From: Juglans regia
Lineage: Eukaryota; Streptophyta; Magnoliopsida; Fagales; Juglandaceae
Direction: 5' to 3'
Assembly (NCBI RefSeq): GCF_001411555.2
Contig: NC_049911.1
Location: 33,205,044 to 33,269,043 of the forward strand
DNA: 64,000 nt
Below the pieces are notes generated by a model, which worked only from the letters and a program-made list of their open reading frames with translations, was not told the DNA's origin and ran no database searches. Made by a program: the position numbers and the translations under genes. The first letter of the stretch is position 1, and each line of letters starts with the position of its first letter. This document shows, one piece after another, positions 25,351 through 36,447 of the stretch.

Positions 25351-25959
25351 ATAAATATATAATAATTTTATTCTTATACATTAGACTATTTTAATATTCG
25401 AAATTACATTTTATTTTTTTCTTCAATTTGACAGATGTGACAAACGTGTTTTTTTTATCAATTAGAAAATCTTATGCCATACAGGATTTTACACAAGTAC
25501 CACTAATTTCAAAGTAACCAAGTTCATTCTAGAGATCAGCGCAATCACTGAATCAAATAAATAGCACAAACAAAAAAAAAATAATAATAATAAAATATAA
25601 ACTAATTAATTACTGTCGTCTGGCCGATCTGACGCTTCTGTCCTTGCCGACCTTACTATACTAGGATGCCAATTAACTTTTTATATATGTGTGCGTATAT
25701 ATATCTCATTATATTTAAAAGTGTGTATCGTCTGATGAATAGTAAGATGAAGAGTAATTAACAATGCAAAACAGTATTCTTATTTTACGCTTCTCTTCTT
25801 CGTTCATCTCTACATCCTCATAGCAATCATCTTCACAAAATCACTACAAAATATCACAAAAATTATTAAAAAATATCACAACAGATCACAAAATCACCGC
25901 ATACAATATCTTAATTGAATTATATGTAATGATCAATAAACAGAGAGACCCATTTCGGG

Positions 25960-26340
25960 AGAGGGGTTGCGAAGAGACGAGGGCTGCCATCAGGGCTTCG
26001 ACGGTGGCTTGGATCCATGGGGGTGGTCGCCAGAGGAAGAGGAGCTCGATGGTGGTGGTGCGGTGATGTGGGGACAACGTACAGCGGCGGTATGGTGGAG
26101 AAACTGTGTCAGACCCATGCGGAAGAGTGAGTTGCGGGGAGACGAATGCTACCATGGGGGCTTCGACAGTGGCTTGGTTCCATGGGGGTGATCGCCGGAG
26201 GAAGAGGAGCTCGATGGTGGTGGTACGATAGCGCAGTGGCGCAAGCGTTAAGACCCATTTCAAGTTGCTCGCGTGCGACGAAGGGAGGAGCTGCCAAGGG
26301 GCTTCGACGGTGGGGTTTGCTTGCCGACGTGAGGGGAAGC
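25960..26340. repeat. GC-rich tandem repeat, 2.5 units
   Basis: The segment around CTTCGACGGTGGCTTGGATC at about 25996 recurs at about 26161 (offset 165), and in part near 26299. The block stays open for 207 codons on the minus strand (25886-26509) and also on the plus strand. However, the predicted peptides are low-complexity and repeat with the DNA. I treat it as repeat DNA, not a gene. The block is markedly GC-rich compared with its neighbours. Confidence 0.6.
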
Positions 26341-26429
26341 CAGTGACGAGGTCGGTGACACCTATGGTGGCGCACGGCTGCTTGAGGGAGGAGATTGGGT
26401 GAGAGAGAGAAGCCGTGGCTAAGCGGAAG

Positions 26430-27330
26430 GAGAGAGAGGGAGAAAGAGAAAGCGAGGGAAAAATAAACTTTTTGGGATTTAAATCTAACCATTCATCGTA
26501 ACTCTTCAAATTTAATCAATAGTGAAAATTTAAATACTGATTTAAATTAATTTAAATACTAATCTTTTATCATTAAATAAATAATGAAATTTTGTTAAAT
26601 ATTTTTAAAAAAGTAAAACTATATAAATAATTAGAGTTTTAACATAATTTAAATATGATAATATTCTTAATTAACTAAAGAGAACTGCTACATCTACCGA
26701 AAAAGTAGTTCGAAAATATGTCCTGAATGTGTATTTCACTTTTTTATTTTATTTTTATTTTTTTCATGTATTTTTAATCATCAAAAACATTTTTTTAAAA
26801 AAAATAAAAAATTCACAACATCATTAAAAAACACTTCCTTAATCACTAGGTAAAAAAAAAAAAAAGGTGAGAGAGGGAGAAAGAGAAAGCGAGACGAAAA
26901 ATGAAATTTTTTAGGATTTAAATCTAACCGTTCATCATAACTCTCTAAATTTGATCGAATGGTAAAAATTTAAATACTAATTTAAATTAATTTAAAATAG
27001 ATAATTAACATATAAATATCATATCATAAATAAATTATCAAATTTAATTTATAAAATACTAATATTTCATCATTAAATAAATGATAAAATTTTGTTAAAT
27101 ATTTTTAAAAAAGTATAACTATATAAATAATTAGAGTTTTAACATAATTTAAATATGATAATATTCTTAATTAACTAAAGAGAACTGTTACAACTAACGA
27201 AAAGTAGCCTGAAAATATGTCTTGAATGTGTATTTTACTTTTTTCTTTTTCTTTTCTTTTTTTTCATGTATTTTGTTAATCATCATAAACATTTAAAAAA
27301 AATAAAAAATTCACAACATTATTAAAAAAA
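26430..27330. repeat. Two direct copies of an about 437-bp repeat
   Basis: GAGAGGGAGAAAGAGAAAGC at 26434 recurs at 26871. The rest follows in parallel (ATTAGAGTTTTAACATAATT, then AATGTGTATTT, then TTCACAACAT). Copy 2 is interrupted by the MULE-type MITE at 27331 and resumes after it at 27763 (TTAAAAAAATAC, then CAATCACTA). This matches the end of copy 1 (TTAATCACTAGG). Confidence 0.75.
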
Positions 27331-27762
27331 GGAAAATGATAGAGCCACCGCTGGTGGCTCCCGCTGGGAGGCACCGCTGGGCTCTATCATGTATTTTTTT
27401 ATGTGTTTTTTTTACAATTAATTTTATATAGATATTTTTAATAATTTTAAATATTAAAAAATAAATAAATAAATTATAATATTATTAAAAAATACTTCCT
27501 TAATTATGAAGTAAAAAAAAATTTATATTTTTTTTTACTTCATAATTAAGGAAGTATTTTTTAATAATTTTTTTTACTTCATGATTAAGGAAGTATTTTT
27601 TAATTATATTATAAATTTATTTTATTTTTTTAAAATATTTAAAATTATTAAAAATATCTATATAAAAATAATTGTAAAAAAAACACATAAAAAAACTCAT
27701 GCTAGAGCCAACGGTGGCTTCCAGCGCGGTGGCTGAAGCCACCGTTGGCTCTAGCATCACTC
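27331..27762. mobile_element. MULE-type MITE, 9-bp target duplication
   Basis: The 432-bp element begins GGAAAATGATAGAGCC and ends GGCTCTAGCATCACTC. It is flanked by a perfect TTAAAAAAA (27322-27330, 27763-27771). GC-rich inner ends (CCACCGCTGGTGGCTCCC) surround an AT-rich core with inverted CTTCCTTAATTATGAAG motifs. Confidence 0.82.
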
Positions 27763-28765
27763 TTAAAAAAATACTTTCTCAATCACTAAATAAAAATAAA
27801 ATAAAAAATTAGACAAACGTCCCTTAGACGTTACCCTATTGCTAGTATACATACAAATATATAGGGTCGAATATCCCCCTGAATGTATCCTCCATTTAGC
27901 TTTAAATAGATAAATGATTATTATTTTAGAAGAAAAATGGTGATCCACGCGTCATCTCCATAGACTTCCACAGGAGAAATAATGGAAAATTTATAAGAGT
28001 TTGAAACGTCACGTTATTCGAATTTGGATACATATGCCCTACAGTCAACAAGTCTTTCTCTTCAATCGAAAAAACAAGTCTTTCTCTGGCGAGTCAAGGA
28101 CTTTGGAAATTAATTATTTTTAGTCGTTGGACTTGGTCCTACCGATATTATCTGTAATTGGTCAGCAATCCGCCAAGATCCAAGCTCACGGCCACGACAA
28201 TTTTTAAGGGTAATGTAACTATATTTCTTAATTTATATTATTCATTTTACTCTTTGACGTGACACAATTGATTTATTAAATATATTTATATATGTATATA
28301 TATTCAAAATAAAATGACTCTAAAAAACATAAAAAGAAAAATACTAAAATCTTAAATTCCTTATATCATTTTATGTTTGTATTTTAAATTTTTTTTTAAT
28401 AAGTCACGTGTCATCTATTGTGCCACATCAAAGAGGCATAGTGAGTGATATAAATTAGGGAGCATGGTAGCATTTTTTTTTTAAAAGAAAAATGTTCAAT
28501 GACCCCTAATTTTGCCATCTCATTTTGACTGTTTATATATTTTATTTTTATTTTATTTTATAATTAAAGACGTAATTATTAATGAATTTGTATATATTTT
28601 TTTATTTTTAAAAATATTTTAAAGTGTTTATAAAATATTTAAAAGAAATAAGAGAAAAAAGTATAATTACACTAATAATAACTTTGAAGAGGTAAAATTA
28701 TGGGCTGAGTAGCAGTATCCTTTTAAAAAAAGAGGTAGCAACTAGCGAGAGCCATATTAGATAAG

Positions 28766-28936
28766 AGTAATGTTATACATTACACTATCATCATATTTTG
28801 ATTATACTAAATAATATATGGTATATTCATTATTATTAAATGATAAAGAATGATGTAATAAATGATTATTTAATAGTGATAAATGTGCTACATCATACTT
28901 AGTGAAATGGTAGTATGATGTATAAAATTTTCCATT
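28766..28936. repeat. Palindromic MITE, family B copy 1
   Basis: The left end (TTATACATTACACTATCATC) is the approximate complement of the right end (GTAGTATGATGTATAAAA). A related copy lies at 50697-50881. It sits in a gene-free stretch (27772-29994). Confidence 0.6.
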
Positions 28937-29042
28937 AAACAATCGTGCTTTTTCTTTTTACTTTTTTTTTGTTTTTGTTTTTGTTTTAGTTTTATTTTTT
29001 GTTTTATGTTTTGGGCATAGACAAATACTGTTTTCAAAACCA

Positions 29043-29358
29043 AATCATAGGTCTTTTAAGGAGTTAAATAATTTGAGTTAAAATATTTTATTAGGTTTTG
29101 AAAAATAAGAGAGAAAAAATTGAATAAAAATATTATAAAATTAATATTATTTTAAAATATTATTTTTAAATATTATTTTTATTTTAAAATTTGAAAAATT
29201 AGTATTGTTTTTTTTTTATATATATTTTACTTGTGAGTTTGAAAAAATTGTGATGATTAGATAAAAAATCTAAAAATTTAAAATTTAAAATATTTTATAT
29301 TTAAATAATATTTTAAAAAAAATGAGAATACCTCTGAAGTGTTACCAAACGAATTTTA
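29043..29358. mobile_element. Degenerate Tourist-like MITE
   Basis: Contains the family's core (GAATAAAAATATTATAAA, then GATGATTAGATAAAAA) and ends ACCAAACGAATT. The left terminus is poorly kept. It abuts the next copy. Confidence 0.45.
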
Positions 29359-29359
29359 A

Positions 29360-29559
29360 GGTTGTGTTTGGATGTTGAAGTCAGTTGAGTTGAATTGAGT
29401 TGAGATGATAAAATATTGTTAGAATATTATTTTTTAATATTATTATTATTTTAAAATTTGAAAAAGTTGAATTATTTATTATATTTTATATTGAAATTTG
29501 AAAAAATTATAATGATGAATTGAGATGAGTTGAGATAAATTTGGGATCCAAACGAAGCC
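29360..29559. mobile_element. Tourist-like MITE, TAA target duplication
   Basis: A 200-bp element between TAA (29357-29359) and TAA (29560-29562). The ends are GGTTGTGTTTGGATG and ATCCAAACGAAGCC. It closely matches the copy at 2147-2336, so both are recent members. Confidence 0.7.
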
Positions 29560-29994
29560 TAAATCATGCAACAGGATGCGCAGAGAATAATACTTTGACC
29601 GATTCAAACCCCCTTTTGTCATTCAATCTAATATACGTTCCATTGAAAATATCATAGCTTGAAAAAAAAGTTGGAAATGTTATCATTAGTGAGAGAGTGA
29701 ATAGTCCAAGATAATTAGATTACGAAAGTGAAGTAGTATTAGAATTGTTCTTTAATAGATTGACTCGTAAACTAGGAAAATTAGGAACTGAATCCTCTTC
29801 ACACGTAATGGTTTGACAAGGGAAACTCAGTGGAAGTCGGAAGGGAGCTGCATGCCGTAACCCTTTTTATACGATTTGGGTGAAAGAAAACTCGTCACTG
29901 TCAAACTGAAGGAATTGGCAAGTAAAACAAAAGTCTTCCCTATATCCAAATATCCCTGCACAGGCACAAGCTCTGCACATCTTTGCAGAGAAAA

Positions 29995-30585
29995 ATGGGT
30001 GCTTGTTTTTCTTGCAGATCATCGTCAGCAGCGTTCAAGAGCATAAGAGTGGTTCACTTTAATGGTTTTGTGGAGGACTTCGAAAACCCAGTTTCAGTTA
30101 GCCAAGTCACTGGAAAGCCTCCAAAGCACTTCGTATGCACCCCAGCTCAGCTTCTATCCACTGCCACTGCCACTGCCTCCAACCTTCTAAAACCTGATAC
30201 CCAACTTGAACCAGGCAAACTCTATTTCTTGCTGCCATACTCAACGTTACAAGCTGAGATTTCCCCACTGGACCTGGCCTCCATAGCCAAGAGGCTAACC
30301 AGGGTAGCAAAAACTAACCGATCCCAGCCTAAGTCTTCCAGAGCTAGTCCCTCGATAAGTCCATACAGCTCGAGCCCTGTACTGAATTCACCATCCAGAA
30401 GTCCTAGCCGGTTTGGGGAGCCAGAGACGAGCATGGTGGCACTTGGTGCTACACAAATGTCCTCTAGAGCGCGGCCTTGGAAGCCAATATTGGACCCCAT
30501 TAGAGAGAGGTCGTTCAATCGTAGAAGTGAGTCAGATTTGCAAGAAAAGCATTCAGACACGGAAATAATATATCATTTGAATTAA
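29995..30585 (+). CDS. PADRE (DUF4228) domain protein
   Basis: A single-exon gene of 196 residues. I take the ATG at 29995 (MGACFSC) as the start, because the open frame extends upstream only from a TTG. The N-terminus MGACFSC suits N-myristoylation with possible cysteine acylation, so membrane attachment is plausible. Residues about 15-100 form the DUF4228/PADRE region, with IRVVHFNGFVEDFENPVSV, PAQLL and LEPGKLYFLLP as its usual landmarks. The rest is Ser/Pro/Arg-rich and probably disordered. In Arabidopsis this family is often induced by pathogens or abiotic stress. The molecular role is not established. A TATA-like TTTTTATACG lies near 29866. The gene looks intact. Confidence 0.88.
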   Translation: MGACFSCRSSSAAFKSIRVVHFNGFVEDFENPVSVSQVTGKPPKHFVCTPAQLLSTATATASNLLKPDTQLEPGKLYFLLPYSTLQAEISPLDLASIAKRLTRVAKTNRSQPKSSRASPSISPYSSSPVLNSPSRSPSRFGEPETSMVALGATQMSSRARPWKPILDPIRERSFNRRSESDLQEKHSDTEIIYHLN

Positions 30586-31191
30586 GAGGTAGGCTTGTAT
30601 TATTGTGTAAGAGATTCAAAATGGTAGTAGTTTTTCCGTGATGTAATTGGAAAAATGAAGTTGTATCTCAGTTTGAGATTTAGCTTGACTGATCTTAAAA
30701 ATGGCATATCGCCATAAATTGGGATTTAAGCTCATTTAATTCTCAGAGACTTTAATTCATCAATGGAGGAGTAAAGGGAATAACATCACTCGAACTCGAA
30801 GGACGGACAGATCATTCTTGTAAAGGATCTCATCTGATTTGTCGTGTAATCCTTTATAATATTTAGCAAGGTCTTGTGGTATTTCAATTGCAGCTATATA
30901 ATTTCTCTGAACTAATCCTTCAGTTAGATTTTCATGGTGCGTTACAGTTTTTTTTTTTTTTTCTCAAAGGGTCTAAATAAACTTTGGTAGGGACCAAAGC
31001 AATGCATTCATTAGCCCAACTTCAACTAATTGTTGAAAAAGAAGATCTGTATGGTAGTGCTCGGAGAAAGGACCAAATTCATTTAATTCGGACACCAAAG
31101 AAGAGGACTCATTATGATCAGGTACAAGTGAGGCAGATATCTCGACATTCACAAGGCATATAAAATTCTGTAGATTTTCTAAACAGAGCTT
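30586..31191. other. 3' flank of PADRE gene, no further gene
   Basis: Probable 3' UTR and intergenic DNA up to the Harbinger element. It includes a T run at 30950-30962. I see no ORF of interest. Confidence 0.5.
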
Positions 31192-31835
31192 AAGAGCATT
31201 TGTATTGGATTCTTTATAAATTTTTCATAATCTAATTAAAAATTATATTCTCTAAAAAAAGTTTCTAAATTTTATTCATTTTTTAAAAACTTCCTACATC
31301 TCATTCTCCATCCCTATCTCTATTTTATTAAATAATATTTCTCTATTTTTTTATTATTTTTTTCTCCCACTTCAATTTACAATCTTAACTACCAATTATT
31401 TTATCTTATTATCTTCTTTTCAAATATTACATTCTACTAAATACTTATACGATTTTGACTACTGGATACAGTATTATTTTTCAAACCAAAATCCGTATTA
31501 TAAAAATAGTAATTTTTATTTATATGTGCATTTTTTTAATTTCTGTAACGGTAACATTTTTTCTCATTTCTCTAACGGTAAGATTTTGAAGACTTTCTCA
31601 AAATCTATCAATTTGAACTCCTACCTCTAACCGTAATTGAATTTGTCTTTTCTCCAAAGGTAACTTTTTTTCTCCAGTCTCAAACAGTAACATTTTTTGT
31701 CCTATATGTAACGGTAATTTTTTTCTCTAAAAATACGTATTTTGCCTTCATTCACATTCTAACTATCTCAAATCTCATTTCATCTAAAGAACCAAATTTC
31801 AACAGTCTCCCCTAATCTCTCATTCCCTTCATCAA

Positions 31836-33095
31836 ATGGATCGTACATTCTTTCGCAAATTACTCACATACTTATCATCTGAAAATGAGCTGGATGTTGT
31901 TCTTAATGACGAGACTGATGGACAGTCATCGAGGCATCGTGCCAATCGCCAACGCAGTAAGTTTATTCGGTGTGATCATATTTAAAGCACGAGCGCCTAT
32001 TTCATGATTATTTCACAAAAAATCAAGTATATCCCTCGAATCTATTTCAATTGAGATTTCGGATGAGCCGTCTCATATTTCTCCGTATTCTAAATGATGT
32101 AGTTTTACGAGCCGTACTTCGTCCAGAGAAGAGATAATGTCAGAAGACTCGGTTTATCTTCTATGCAAAAGATAATCCCAGCACTTAGAATGCTGGCGTA
32201 TGGGGTTATTGAAAATTTTATGGATGAATACATACGTATTGGTGAAAGCAACGCAATTGAGAGCCTTCAAAAATTCTCTGAGACAACAGGAAGTGTTTTT
32301 TCAGATAAATATTTACGGTCTCTAAATGCCAATGATATTGCTTGATTGCTTGCGGTTGGGGAACAATGAGGATTCCCAGGAATGCTAGGAAGCATTGATT
32401 GCAAGCATTGGAATTGAAAAATTTATCCCACAGCTTGGAAATGTATGTACTCTGACCACATTCATGAACCAACTATTATTTAGAAGCAGTTGCTTCATAT
32501 AATCTTTGGATATGACATGCATTTTTTGGTATGTCCGGTTCACATAACGACATAAATGTGCTAGAGAGATCTTTTATTTTCACGGAACTTGCCCAGGGGC
32601 ATGCTCCTATAGTCAATTACACAATTAATGACAACCACTACCAGATGGGGTATTACCTTGCGGATGGTATTTATCCTAAGTGACGAATTTATGTGAAGAC
32701 GATTTCATCACCACAAGGGAATAAGAAATTTTTTTTTTGTGAAAGTACAAGAATCCGCAAGAAAAGATGTCGAACGTGCATTTGGGATACTTCAACAACG
32801 ATTTGCAATCATTCGTGGATCTTCCCAAATGTTCAAAGTCAAGGAACTAACAAATATAATGAAAGCATGTGTTATTTTACATAATATGATCATTGAAGAC
32901 GAGCGTGATGATAGTGAGGGTCTGAATATTGAGTATGATCAACTTGATGATGAACTCTCGAAATTGTTGCGCAATCATACAACTGAACTTACGGACTTCA
33001 TCCAGCGTCATCATCATATTAGAGACACCTCGGCACATCATCAGTTCCAAGCAGATCTAATTGAATATCAATCGCTATTATATTCCCAACAGTAG
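31836..33095 (+). pseudogene. Harbinger transposase (HARBI1-like), broken
   Basis: From the ATG at 31836 the frame is lost within about 50 codons and shifts repeatedly. Recognisable parts in order are: MLAYGVIENFMDEYIRIGES (helical region), GSIDCKHWN (first catalytic Asp), NDINVLERSFIF (second catalytic position, where the family has Asp and this copy has Glu) and ARKDVERAFGILQQRFAIIR (third catalytic region). An ILHNMIIEDERDD tail follows, ending at 33095. Stops and frameshifts, together with the changed catalytic residue, mean no active enzyme. Confidence 0.85.
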
Positions 33096-33426
33096 ACATG
33101 TCGCATAATTGATTGGTATTTCCTTCATGTTATAGTAACTATATTTGAGTTAATCAAATTTCAATTCGTATTTCCTTTATGTTAGTATAAACTATATTTG
33201 AGTTAATTAAATTTCCATTCGTATTTTCTTCATGTTAGTAGTGATTATATTTGAGATAATCTGTAATATTTTCTGAAATTGTAATAGCTAATTTCCTTGT
33301 TTCAAAATATTAATTTACACAATTCAAATTAAAAATTTAACAATCTTAGTATCAATAATATTGTCATCCATCATTATTTGAAATAAAAAACAAATAAAGA
33401 AATAAACTTTTTATAGAAAAAGTTTA

Positions 33427-33570
33427 TCAATCCAAATGTCCTGCATTATTACGTCTCGCCATGATTTCTCTCTGCAATTGCTGGAACTATAACTGTTGCA
33501 GTTCTGGCTTGGCACTCATGTCTAGCATCATAATGCGCTGATCCGCAATCCGGGTGAGAATTACCTCGCC
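33427..33570 (-). pseudogene. C-terminal remnant of Harbinger Myb/NAM-associated ORF
   Basis: Read on the minus strand, it gives MMLDMSAKPELQQL, then a stop, then FQQLQREIMARRN. This is the coiled tail typical of the plant ORF1-type partner (NAM-associated C-terminal domain). The stop at 33427-33429 closes it. The rest of that gene is missing, apparently replaced by tandem repeats. Confidence 0.6.
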
Positions 33571-33711
33571 ATATCAATGGGGCCCTATTAACACTTATGA
33601 ATTAACCCGCACTATAACACCATCATCAGAGCTTAATAACAACCCCCTCCCCCGAGAGATATTAAACACTGCAAAGGACCCAACAACACAGAAAAAATTA
33701 ATGAATGGATA

Positions 33712-34480
33712 ACCACAAACAACGATAAATCACATTTCATAACCACAAACTCCACCAAATTATCCTCAAAATCAATAACCCCACAAATTCCATAAGCAAA
33801 AAGTCTACCAAATTCTCCTTAAAACCAAAAACTCCACAAATTTCATAATCACAAACTCCACCAAAATCTCTTCAAAACCGAAAACCCCACAAAACAGTTG
33901 GAAAACAATAAGAGAAACAAATTAAAAAAAATAAATCTATGTGATAGCATCATCAAATTCTCGGCAACCAAAAAGTCAACACAACCAACCACATTCACAG
34001 ACAGAAACCCACCGCAGAGTATCATAAAAAAGCCATAATCGATCAACAAAATCGGTAAGAAAACAATGAGAGAAACAAATTAAAAAAAATAAAAAAAAGT
34101 GTGAAATTGCTCATTACTTTCTCGGCAACCAAACAGTGAATACAACCAAAAATTCAATGCAGATCATCCTAGAAAATCCACAATCCCAAGCCTAAATGAA
34201 TGTTTAGATCAAGAAAAATGGTTGGTTTCGCAATTAGAGAAACAAAGTAATTAAAAAAAACAAAGATAATGCATCATCACTTTCTCGGGAGCCAAACACT
34301 CAAGACAGTTAAAATAATACAGAGAAATCAATGGCAATGCAAGAATAAAAATAAGAAACAGTTTTCTTAAACAAAGCCCAAAATCAAAAATTTAAACGAG
34401 TGAAAAAAAAAATGCAAATCAGTGAAAGCATTGCAAGCTTTCTCGGCAACCAAACAACGAAGACATCGCCGATGTAGAGA
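33712..34480. repeat. Two tandem repeat blocks inside the Harbinger element
   Basis: At 33712-33905 an about 68-bp unit (CACAAACTCCACCAAA type) occurs about three times. From 33900 an about 160-bp unit occurs four times, marked by TCTCGGCAACCAAA-type sequence with TCGG at 33961, 34122, 34285 and 34443. Spacing is 161, 163 and 158 bp. The units have diverged. Confidence 0.75.
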
Positions 34481-35505
34481 GAGAGTTGAAGACCTTCTTT
34501 CGCATACTTACCTTGATCATGGCGTCGGGAGGAAGAAAAAGAGAAATAGAGAAATAGAGAATGAGAGAGATATTCCAATAAAAATACAAGAAAATTAGGG
34601 AAATGAGGGAAGAGAGAAACAATTTTGATTTTGAAGAAACCGAAATCAAACTTACAAAAATTGCCGATAGAGAGGGGTTGCGATCGTTGGTATTGCGAGG
34701 GAAGGGCCAACCGAAAGAGAAGAAGACGCGGGTCGAAGGCCAAACCAAATGCGATGGAGATGTACAGTCGTTCCCCATATATGAGGAACGACTGTACACA
34801 CTGTAAATACAAACTGCAAAATGGGGATTGAGATGGAAAGGGTTTTTCTCCAAACCCTCAAATTTTCTCTAAATTATAGGGATGGGGGAGAGATGGAGAA
34901 CCCAATGGGAATGCTCTAAGAGCAACAACTTGTTCTGAGCTTTTCTTTACCCCCCAATATTTCTGGTGAATTTTAATATCTACTAGTGTCTGTAACTTCT
35001 TAATTTAATAACACGTGATGTTTCTTAATAACATGTTCACATCTTGTTAAAAAACTTATTGGACATCTCCTAATTAAAAAAGGAATGGACAAGATTGAGA
35101 GAAAAAACCTATTCATTTTTTCATTAAAAACAATCTTAATTCATTAACTTTTTAAAGGGAGATATCCAATGATTTTTTAATAAAAACATAAATGAAATCC
35201 GTTATTTATAGGAAAACTCTTAAGTCAAGCGAGATTGCGTACCGAAGTGCACCCAGGTGCTGACATGGATTAATTTAATGAAACAAACCATTTTTTATTG
35301 TAATTGAATGTGCTGAAGGTTTTGGGCGATCTGAAGCGAAATGAAAATAGAAGACAAAACACACAATTTTGACAAAACGGGATCTTTGTGCCCTCCCTCC
35401 TCTCTATGCCCTCTCTCTTCTCTAGTTTGACAAAAAATGGAATTTGTTTTCAAAATTTTATGTGATTGAAATGAAAATAATGAAGAGATAACATGAATCT
35501 TGCAG

Positions 35506-35928
35506 ATTTCCTTGAATCTCTGTGGAGGGACATAGAAATGAACAGGCTTCACCATGACCATTCCCATGACTTGAGTCTCGTAATTATATCACACGGGCTA
35601 ACCTCACGTGTCTTCCTCATGAAGTGGTTCAAGTGGACGGTTGAGCAATTCGAGCTCTTAAACAATCCTGGAAATTGTGAATTTCGAGTGCTGGAGTTAG
35701 GAAGTGGTGGAGAATACAGCCTAGCAATCCATCACACAGAGGAGGAAATGAGAGAAAGGGGATTGGATTCTAAGATGATAGCTTACCTATAGTAACAGGA
35801 GTGCTTGGAACGACAATTGTCCCTATTATCTTGATATTTTTTTTGACCATCTAGCTGACTCTGATGAAAACGAATATGAAGACAGTGACGACAAAACTCG
35901 AAGTGATGCTTCAAGTATATGCGCATAG
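35506..35928 (+). pseudogene. Orphan 3' exon of AT74-like histidine phosphatase
   Basis: After a good acceptor (TCTTGCAG, AG at 35504-35505) the frame codes FLESLWRDIEMNRL, then VIISHGLTSRVFLMKWFKWT and SLAIHHTEEEMRERGLD. These are the C-terminal half of the plant phosphoglycerate-mutase-like AT74/AT74H proteins, with the second catalytic His in ISHG. After KMIA the frame breaks to a stop at about 35792. In another frame it continues as NRSAWNDNCPYYLDIFFDHL and ends in TAG at 35926-35928. So a few residues (about 10-15 bases) are lost. The N-terminal exons with the RHG motif are absent from the preceding 600 bp. It is a gene fragment. Confidence 0.8.
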
Positions 35929-36447
35929 GTTAGCCAACATTTGATTTGGAGATCATTTTTATTTTTTTTATTCACTTGGTTGCTGTTTTTGCATAGTGAA
36001 TCAAATATTAGAAAAATGAATTTTCAAGGCTGATTTGATTGTCTAGTCATATTGTAAAAATCACAAGTTTGGCTTCTAATTTGAGAATAGGGAAGATGAC
36101 AATCAGTTAGAAATTCTTAAAGAACTGCTGTTGTAACCCTTAGCTTCCATGATGGGGATTGAAAAAAACAGAGACAACAATTTTGATATTTTAACTTGGA
36201 TTTCTTCTGCGAGCAACTCTGGGTCTTGCTATGTATGTCTTCTTCTCTTCCAGTTTCGTGTTTTGTTTTATTAATATCATAAGAGCCACGTCAGCCATCA
36301 GTACACAATTAATATCCAAAACTGCTTGAACGTAGAAGAACTGTTATTTATATAGGTGGGGCTGGTCCAGCTACTAAGAATTCTGAGAAATTCATAATAC
36401 TAACTGTAGCTTGCAAGTAACTAATTTGATGTAATCTGAACAGTCAG

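Larger units (their letters stand above)
31195..34916. mobile_element. Complete but dead PIF/Harbinger transposon
   Basis: A 3722-bp element flanked by TAA at 31192-31194 and 34917-34919. The terminal inverted repeat is GAGCATTTGTATTGGATTC at the left, against GAGCATTCCCATTGGGTTC read inward from the right (15 of 19 match). Inside are a plus-strand DDE transposase remnant (31836-33095) and a minus-strand piece of the partner Myb/NAM-associated ORF (33427-33570). This is the convergent layout usual for plant Harbinger elements. The right third is taken up by tandem repeats. Confidence 0.88.

Noticed and set aside
33712..34480. CRISPR-like array
   Set aside because: The repeats are long (68 and 160 bp), diverged, lack unique spacers, and lie in a plant transposon.
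34384..34861. Overlapping 140-codon ORFs on both strands inside the Harbinger right end
   Set aside because: They overlap in several frames, match no family and lie in the subterminal part of the transposon. I treat them as chance.
31195..35928. Transposon capture of the AT74 exon
   Set aside because: The exon lies outside the TIRs and TAA target sites, so it is not carried by this Harbinger copy.
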